A stretch of DNA of 12,138 nt from Butyrivibrio sp. UBA3740 (GTDB taxonomy: Bacteria; Bacillota; Clostridia; Lachnospirales; Lachnospiraceae): the NCBI GenBank assembly GCA_002372465.1, contig DFGW01000136.1, positions 1-12,138 on the forward strand, given 5' to 3'. Below the pieces are notes generated by a model. That model made no database searches. It saw only the letters and a program-made list of their open reading frames with translations, and had not been told where the DNA came from. Each line of letters begins with the position of its first letter. Positions within the stretch are counted from its first letter, which is position 1. Both the position numbers and the translations under genes were made by a program. Shown here piece by piece: positions 6,861 to 12,138 of the stretch.

Positions 6861-7400
6861 ATGGCAGAGATCAAGAAGACTGAGGCAGCAGTTAAACCTG
6901 TTGCTACTATCAAGACACCTGTAGCAGAGGCTAAGGCTCCTGAAGTTAAGGCAGCAGCACCTGCAGCAAAGGCTGAGGAGAAGAAGCCTGAGGTTAAGAA
7001 GGCGCCTGCTAAGAAGGCTACAGCAGCTAAGAAGGCAGCTCCTGCTAAGAAGGCTGAGCCTAAGAAGGAAACAGCTAAGGCAGCACCTGCAAAGAAGGCA
7101 GCTCCAGCTAAGAAAGCTACAACAGCTAAGAAGGCAGCACCTGCAAAGAAGGCTACAACAGCAAAGAAGGCAGCTCCTGCAAAGAAGGAAGCAGCAGAAG
7201 TTAAGACAAACATCGTTCTTCAGTATGGCGATCTTAACGTTACATACGATACAATCGTTACAAACTCCAAGAACAACTACGTTGCAGAGATGGGCGGAAA
7301 GGCTGACGAGATCAAGAAGCTCAGCGTTTACGTAAAGCCTGAAGAGAACGCAGCTTACTACGTTGTAAACGATAAGGTACAGGGTAGAATCGGTCTTTGA
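6861..7400 (+). CDS. Lys/Ala-rich protein with C-terminal DUF6465-like domain
   Basis: A 179-aa protein in two parts. Residues 1 to about 113 are a disordered, strongly basic Ala/Lys/Pro tail of PAKKA and TAKKA repeats, like the C-terminal tail of histone H1 and bacterial histone-like proteins. Residues 115-179 form a compact domain (NIVLQYGDLNV, then LSVYVKPEENAAYYVVND, then GRIGL) that I recognise, with moderate confidence, as the clostridial DUF6465 type. The tail suggests DNA or RNA binding, for instance in nucleoid organisation, but that is inference; the domain has no established function that I know. The RBS GAGGAGG lies ten bases before the ATG. Lys is almost always AAG and Ala GCA/GCT, a strong codon bias that, with the promoter at 6760 and terminator at 7429, suggests a highly expressed single-gene transcript. 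No signal peptide or TM segment is present. Confidence 0.85.
   Translation: MAEIKKTEAAVKPVATIKTPVAEAKAPEVKAAAPAAKAEEKKPEVKKAPAKKATAAKKAAPAKKAEPKKETAKAAPAKKAAPAKKATTAKKAAPAKKATTAKKAAPAKKEAAEVKTNIVLQYGDLNVTYDTIVTNSKNNYVAEMGGKADEIKKLSVYVKPEENAAYYVVNDKVQGRIGL
7104..7187 (+). repeat. 36-base tandem repeat inside the Lys/Ala tail
   Basis: Residues 82-93 and 94-105 are identical 12-residue units (PAKKATTAKKAA), encoded by 7104-7139 and 7140-7175 with only a few synonymous changes. A third partial unit (PAKK) runs to 7187. This is the kind of tract in which length can vary by slippage. Confidence 0.8.
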
Positions 7401-7428
7401 TAGATTGATTATAATAATGTGGAATATG

Positions 7429-7462
7429 ACAGCAGATGCTTTTGGGCATCTGCTGTTTTTTT
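7429..7462 (+). terminator. Strong rho-independent terminator
   Basis: ACAGCAGATGC (7429-7439) pairs perfectly with GCATCTGCTGT (7446-7456) around a six-base loop, followed by a run of T to 7462. It lies 28 bases after the Lys/Ala-rich gene and isolates it from the large repeat protein. Confidence 0.93.
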
Positions 7463-7513
7463 GTGTGGAAAAAGAGTTTCATAAGGCACTTTCCTTGCGT
7501 GAAAATGCGTTTC

Positions 7514-7539
7514 AAAAACGGTAAATTTTTAACGTTTTT
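7514..7539. repeat. AT-rich inverted repeat upstream of the large gene
   Basis: AAAAACG (7514-7520) and CGTTTTT (7533-7539) are exact inverted copies around a 12-base AT-rich centre that can itself pair a little. It lies within the 167-base gap before the large gene. It could be an operator or a weak second terminator. I found no convincing -35/-10 pair in this gap, though the gene must have a promoter here or be read from upstream. Confidence 0.35.
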
Positions 7540-7629
7540 ATGTAGACGCAGAATATACGGCAGGAATACTATTAAATTGTTCGGAAAAATATTTTGGATT
7601 GTACAAATTCATTTTATTAGGAGAGTGTT

Positions 7630-10600
7630 ATGAAGATTAAGATCGCAAACAAAATTTTGAGCCTTGCTCTGGCAACATCAATGGTACTTACATCATTTGT
7701 ACCATCTTATGCTATGGAAGAACCTGTAGATGAACAGACTCCCATAGAGTTCCTTGATGAAAATGAAGAGGAAGAAGAGGAGTCTGCAGCTGCAGCATCA
7801 AGCAGCGTGGAAGTAAAGGAAGAGACTCCTGTTACTATCGTCGCAGGTGATGGTGAAGATGATCCTGATAAGGGTGATGGTACTGATGGAAATCAGTTAT
7901 CAGGTGATGACGACATTCTTATCCTTGATGAGGAAGAGAAGGAAGAGGAGAGCAAGGACGCACAGAAGACTCCTTCGGTTATCAGCATCAGCTATGAGCT
8001 TGGAGAGGACGCAGAGCTTGCAGAGTCCGATAAGGAGAAGACTTCTCTTGAGGGCTATGTTGGTGAGGAGATGACAATCACCCTTGCTGAGCCTGTTTGC
8101 GATGACCAGATTTTCGATGGCTGGTACACAACCTCCGATTATACAGACGCAGACTTCACATATGTTGAAGATACAAATACCTGGACTTACACCTTCACTC
8201 CCGAAGAGGAAGAAGTAAGCCTTACTTTCTATGCATCCTTTGGCCTTGGCTCAAAGCTGATGGGGACAGATCCCCTGACGACTGAATTGAAGTTGGGAGA
8301 TAAATTAAGTTTTCGTGTTGACCCAGGAGAGTATGGAAGATTTTTCCTCCTTGAAGGAAGTGCTGATGATTCTGATGCTATTAAGGAAAATCAAGGATCA
8401 TTTGAGTATGACACATTTGGGCAGGAAATAGTATACTACTACCGGCCTATAACATTAACCGGTAGCTGGTCTTCTCATTGTCATTATATCATTCCTGATG
8501 CTGGTTATGAACTTGAAGGAATATATACTGATTCTAATTATAGCCAGAAGCTAGATCTTCCTAGGACCCAGTATGATCGTGATTATGGAGTAACTGCTGA
8601 TTATAATTTCCATTATTCCGAGTTGCCTGAAGCGTTCAGGACGCAGCTTGAGGCAGGGGCGCAGCCTACTCTTTACCTTAAATGGGAACCCATTGAATTA
8701 AGGATTGTCTGCAATGAGGAATTTGTAGGTGATACTACTCTTCATAACGGAGATACTTTCCCTGATTTTGGAGATTACTATCGCCCGGGCTTTACATTCG
8801 ATGGATGGTACTACACAGATGGCACAGGAAATAGTACCCAAATAGTAGCCGGTCAGACCAAGCTTAGTCTTGGACAAAATAAAAAAGGTTGGCCTAATTA
8901 CCACTATTCTTCTGATAATGATTGCTACTTTATTGATATATACGCCAAACAGACTCTGAAAAAATATACTGTTAATTACCATATAAATAACTACAATGGT
9001 GATATAAAAGTATCAAAGGCTTATACAGTAAGAAACGGAGCTACCCCACTCGACATCACAAAGGGAGATGTAAGTGGAAACTCTTCATTTGATAAGAACA
9101 ATGATGTTTTCCTTGGCTGGACTACAAAAGAGGGAGAGTTTTTTGCATGCGATGACGTGAATCAGCCTACAGTAATGGATATTATTGAGTATGCTGATGA
9201 GAATGGTCTTACCACTATAGATCTTTATGGCCAGTGGGATGACACTAATCACACATATACAGTTGTATTTGATGCAGGTGTAAACAATGCAACTGAAGAA
9301 GATTTTGAGCCTTTGGTTGGCGATTTTGCCAAGAGCGATTTTGCTTATAGCGTTACTGTGGATGAAGAAGGAAGAGCTCAGCATTCAGAGCTTGTTTCAA
9401 AAGGTGAAACAGTACTTCTCTCCGGAGAAGAGTATGTGAGAGAAGGCTACACTCTCACGGGATGGACTTACAAAAAGAATAACAGGACATATAATATTAA
9501 ACCTACAGCAAGTTTTAAGGATCTTGCAAGTGGTGGCGAGACAATAACACTTACAGCCACATGGAAGACTAATACTTACACTCTTACATATAACCTTAAT
9601 GGCGGAAAGATGGTGGGAAAAGATGCAAAGGGAAAAGCTCTTCCTACCAAGGTTACTTACACAGCGGAAAGTGCTCAGGATAAGATGCCGTTCTATAACT
9701 ATTCTGAGACTGGAAGTATAGCAGCAGACACCGATTGGGTTATCACTAAGCCGGGCTATAAATTTACAGGATGGAATACCGACCTGACATATTACGGTGA
9801 TGATGTCCTGCAGAATATGACACTCACAGCGCAGTGGGAACCCATAAAGTACACCATCAGGATTAATGGTGGAGAAACAGAGGAAACAAGTGGCTTATAT
9901 CATGGTCAGACATGGACTTCTTCTCCTCTTATTTCATATGGTGATACAATCAGCCTTAAAGGCCTCACATTTGTAAGGAATGGATACAAATTTAAGAATT
10001 ATAAGGCTACAGTAAATGGCAAGAGTGTGACCTATTCAGCTACTTCCAGTCTTAAGAATCTTACAACAGTAGATGGCGAAACAGTTGTGCTTACAGCCCA
10101 GTGGACACCTGTAACTTACACAGTAACTTACGCACTGAATGGCGGAGCTCTTCCTAAGAGAGTAAAAAATGCTACAAAGTATGTTTCTGAAACCGGAATT
10201 GCCACAATTTCTTCTCCTGTAAAGAACGGATATGATTTTGCTGGATGGGCTCTTACACAGAAGGGAGTAGAGGCTGGAAACGAGACCGCTACAATAGATA
10301 ATACTCTTGATGAAGAGGAAGTATGTACTAAGGCTTCTATCGCAGGTAATGATGCAAATTATGGAAATGTAATCCTTACAGCGCAGTGGACACCAAAGGA
10401 ATATGGATTTAAGTTCGTTGATGTGAAGAATGATCATACTTATGAAGATATCGATGGTTATACAGGTCTGACATTTGCCGACAGTATTAACTTTAATGAA
10501 GCGGCAAAAGCTATCGATGGCGAGGATAAAGAGCTTAGCCTTAAAGGCTTTTCAACAGAGGCAGACTATAAGAAGAACAAGGTAACTTACAATCTTACTT

Positions 10601-12072
10601 CTTCATATGCACCTTCAAAGTTTAGCTATGACGGCGATAATGCAGCAACTCTGTACGCAATGTGGGGAAATGCTAAGACATATCACATTTCTTACACAGG
10701 AATAGAAGGACTTAAGCTTTCAAAGGCTATACTGACATATAGCTGGAAAGAAAAGACTGAGCAGACATTGCCTACTGTTTCTAAGAAGGGCTATACATTC
10801 GGCGGATGGACAGTAACAGAAGGAACAGCTTCTCTTACAGCTGATGGCAAGAAGATTGCCAAGGATCAGAAGGGCGATATTGTTCTTGAACCGGTATTCA
10901 CACCTATTGAATATAAGGTGCTTTATTCACCTAATGCCAAAGATGTAAAGCTTATTGATGGCGTTACAGCAGTTCCAAACAAGAAGGTTCAGCTTGGAAC
11001 AGTAAAGTATGATAATGATAATGGATTATTTGATACCCTTCCGGATGAGAACGAATGGGTGAGAACCGGATATACCTTTAAGGGATTTGCAACATCCGCA
11101 AGATCAACTACTCCAATTGAGAGTCTTGAGAACCTTACAACAGGGAAGAGCATTACTCTTTATGCAATTTGGCAAGCGAATCCATATACTGTTACCTATT
11201 TGAATAATGCAGAGGTGATTGATAGCACAAAAGGAATCATATTTGATATACCTGATAATATTGTGAATATTACTTATGGCAAAGCATATAAGGTTAATAA
11301 AAAATTAACTGCCAATGGATATACCTTCATGGGATGGAAACTTTATAGTCCAACACAGTCAAATGCAGTTACCCTTTCAAAGGGATATGTTACCGGTGTA
11401 AAAGCGACAAATGCAAGTGACGTAATCTTAAAGCCTGTATTTGCTGAGTTTACCTATAAGATTGTCTTCAATCCAAATGGTGGAAAATATGAGGGAAGTT
11501 CAAAAGCCCTGACCTTTAGTGGCAATAAGGGTTCGGATGATGTAAGCGGATTGTTAACTCCTCTTGTTAACGCAAAAAGACCTGGCTATATTCTCAGATG
11601 CATTGCATACGATAAAGCCGGAAAGAAGCCCGTAGTTTTTGCAGATGGAAGTGTTCATTACAATACAATCATAGATGGAACAACCTATGCACTCAGAGCT
11701 CTGACAACAAAGAATAATGGTAGTGTTACACTTTACGCTGTATGGGATAAAGTGGCATCTATCAAACCAGAAGCAGTAAACGCCATTTTGGATTCAGAGA
11801 ATAGTATACTTCAGGTTGGAGTAAATGCTGAGCCTTCAGATGATACGGCATATGAGGTTGAATATTCTAATAACCTCTTATTTACTGGTTTAGTTGAAAA
11901 AGCAATAATAGATTACAATGAAAACAACATCACAATAAACGACCTTGCTTCACAGTATAAGAGTAAGTGTTACGTCAGGGTAAGAAAAATCATGGAAGAC
12001 TCTACTGGCGAAGAAATCGAATGCGCATGGGGCAAAACTGTAAGAGCTTCAAAGGCAGTATCAAATGATTGA
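7630..12072 (+). CDS. Large secreted Listeria-Bacteroides (Flg_new) repeat protein
   Basis: A 1480-aa extracellular protein. Residues 1-28 are a Sec signal peptide (KIKIANK, a hydrophobic core, likely cleavage after SYA). Residues 30 to about 135 are acidic low-complexity sequence rich in Glu, Asp and Ser. About 13 beta-rich units follow, each with a GY-x-F-x-GW-type core and closing with an LTAQW/LYAxW strand and a short TYTVTY-like linker. These match the Listeria-Bacteroides repeat, Flg_new (InlB B-repeat-like), found in adhesins and internalin-type proteins. From about 1375 to the end is a beta-rich domain ending in YVRVRK and WGKTV, which looks Fn3-like. There is no LPXTG, SLH, choline-binding or TM anchor at the C-terminus, so it is released or held non-covalently. 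AGGAG (7619-7623) lies six bases before the ATG. A strong terminator upstream makes it a separate transcription unit. A role in adhesion or surface interaction is inferred; no enzyme domain is visible. Confidence 0.88.
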   Translation: MKIKIANKILSLALATSMVLTSFVPSYAMEEPVDEQTPIEFLDENEEEEEESAAAASSSVEVKEETPVTIVAGDGEDDPDKGDGTDGNQLSGDDDILILDEEEKEEESKDAQKTPSVISISYELGEDAELAESDKEKTSLEGYVGEEMTITLAEPVCDDQIFDGWYTTSDYTDADFTYVEDTNTWTYTFTPEEEEVSLTFYASFGLGSKLMGTDPLTTELKLGDKLSFRVDPGEYGRFFLLEGSADDSDAIKENQGSFEYDTFGQEIVYYYRPITLTGSWSSHCHYIIPDAGYELEGIYTDSNYSQKLDLPRTQYDRDYGVTADYNFHYSELPEAFRTQLEAGAQPTLYLKWEPIELRIVCNEEFVGDTTLHNGDTFPDFGDYYRPGFTFDGWYYTDGTGNSTQIVAGQTKLSLGQNKKGWPNYHYSSDNDCYFIDIYAKQTLKKYTVNYHINNYNGDIKVSKAYTVRNGATPLDITKGDVSGNSSFDKNNDVFLGWTTKEGEFFACDDVNQPTVMDIIEYADENGLTTIDLYGQWDDTNHTYTVVFDAGVNNATEEDFEPLVGDFAKSDFAYSVTVDEEGRAQHSELVSKGETVLLSGEEYVREGYTLTGWTYKKNNRTYNIKPTASFKDLASGGETITLTATWKTNTYTLTYNLNGGKMVGKDAKGKALPTKVTYTAESAQDKMPFYNYSETGSIAADTDWVITKPGYKFTGWNTDLTYYGDDVLQNMTLTAQWEPIKYTIRINGGETEETSGLYHGQTWTSSPLISYGDTISLKGLTFVRNGYKFKNYKATVNGKSVTYSATSSLKNLTTVDGETVVLTAQWTPVTYTVTYALNGGALPKRVKNATKYVSETGIATISSPVKNGYDFAGWALTQKGVEAGNETATIDNTLDEEEVCTKASIAGNDANYGNVILTAQWTPKEYGFKFVDVKNDHTYEDIDGYTGLTFADSINFNEAAKAIDGEDKELSLKGFSTEADYKKNKVTYNLTSSYAPSKFSYDGDNAATLYAMWGNAKTYHISYTGIEGLKLSKAILTYSWKEKTEQTLPTVSKKGYTFGGWTVTEGTASLTADGKKIAKDQKGDIVLEPVFTPIEYKVLYSPNAKDVKLIDGVTAVPNKKVQLGTVKYDNDNGLFDTLPDENEWVRTGYTFKGFATSARSTTPIESLENLTTGKSITLYAIWQANPYTVTYLNNAEVIDSTKGIIFDIPDNIVNITYGKAYKVNKKLTANGYTFMGWKLYSPTQSNAVTLSKGYVTGVKATNASDVILKPVFAEFTYKIVFNPNGGKYEGSSKALTFSGNKGSDDVSGLLTPLVNAKRPGYILRCIAYDKAGKKPVVFADGSVHYNTIIDGTTYALRALTTKNNGSVTLYAVWDKVASIKPEAVNAILDSENSILQVGVNAEPSDDTAYEVEYSNNLLFTGLVEKAIIDYNENNITINDLASQYKSKCYVRVRKIMEDSTGEEIECAWGKTVRASKAVSND
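8050..11751 (+). repeat. Array of about 13 Flg_new-like protein repeats
   Basis: Units are paired by a GW-type core and a closing strand. Core positions (residues): 162 FDGWYTT, 295 LEGIYTD, 390 FDGWYYT, 494 FLGWTTK, 609 LTGWTYK, 712 FTGWNTD, 788 FKNYKAT, 870 FAGWALT, 971 LKGFSTE, 1057 FGGWTVT, 1150 FKGFATS, 1233 FMGWKLY, 1322 LRCIAYD. Closing strands include LYLKWEP (348), LTATWKT (641), LTAQWEP (732), LTAQWTP (821 and 916), LYAMWGN (1008), LYAIWQA (1177) and LYAVWDK (1368). Spacing is mostly 75-115 residues. Several units have lost the Trp (295, 788, 971, 1150, 1322). DNA identity between units is low, so the array is old rather than freshly duplicated. Confidence 0.8.
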
Positions 12073-12138
12073 TAAGAGCATATAATTGAGACTCAAAAGA
12101 GCTGACTACCGTATAATTGGTGTGCTACCCGTCAAGAG

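Noticed and set aside
7104..7187. CRISPR-like periodic repeat
   Set aside because: The 36-base period is coding, in frame, has no spacers and encodes PAKKA/TAKKA units.
6830..7213. 127-aa minus-strand Ala/Phe-rich ORF
   Set aside because: It is the mirror image of the Lys/Ala repeats and only looks hydrophobic for that reason.
7436..7633. 65-aa + strand ORF between the terminator and the large gene
   Set aside because: It starts inside the terminator stem, has no RBS and resembles nothing.
12081..12117. Two exact TATAAT hexamers (12081-12086 and 12112-12117) as promoters for a gene beyond the window
   Set aside because: Neither has a -35 at acceptable spacing. TTGAGA (12086-12091) is 20 bases from the second. 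Too weak to call.

Overview
The window most likely comes from a Firmicutes/Clostridia chromosome, probably a Lachnospiraceae-type gut or rumen anaerobe. The reasons are a spoVG-pth-mfd housekeeping block, a Lys/Ala-rich protein ending in what looks like a DUF6465 domain, a very large secreted protein of Listeria-Bacteroides (Flg_new / InlB B-type) repeats, strong AGGAGG-type ribosome binding sites and moderate GC in most of the sequence. The genus cannot be fixed from sequence reading alone. All genes I accept lie on the + strand.

Layout. 1-294: 3' part of spoVG, followed by a hairpin terminator (339-369). 412-1071: pth (peptidyl-tRNA hydrolase). 1064-1230: a compact element of three strong hairpins, bounded by two near-identical 22-bp sequences, the second of which carries the mfd RBS and start codon. 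1226-4828: mfd (transcription-repair coupling factor), complete. 4895-6082: a PLP-dependent class I/II aminotransferase, followed after one base by 6084-6734, a six-TM PAP2-family membrane phosphatase. 6760-6788: a good sigma-A-type promoter. 6861-7400: a strongly codon-biased Lys/Ala-rich (histone H1-like tail) protein with a C-terminal DUF6465-like domain, closed by a textbook terminator (7429-7462). 7630-12072: a 1480-aa secreted protein with signal peptide, acidic low-complexity stretch, about 13 Flg_new-like units and a C-terminal Fn3-like region, with no recognisable wall anchor. 12073-12138: short non-coding end.

How the genes relate. pth (tRNA recycling from peptidyl-tRNA) and mfd (rescue of stalled RNA polymerase and strand-specific repair) are a classical Firmicutes pair and are probably cotranscribed through the hairpin element. 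The aminotransferase and PAP2 phosphatase form a two-gene unit with no obvious shared pathway. The DUF6465-type gene looks monocistronic and highly expressed. The large repeat protein is an independent surface or secreted factor.

Most notable. (i) Base composition changes abruptly inside mfd near 2310-2325: pth and the first third of mfd are very GC-rich (57-72% in the 60-base lines I counted), whereas spoVG, the rest of mfd and all later genes are about 28-50%. The reading frame is intact across the junction and the break lies near the end of the UvrB-like module of Mfd. This fits allelic replacement by recombination, or less happily an assembly chimera. (ii) The three-hairpin intergenic element inside that GC-rich segment looks like a small non-autonomous repeat that inserted between pth and mfd. 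I see no CRISPR array, rRNA, tRNA, transposase or obvious defence system.
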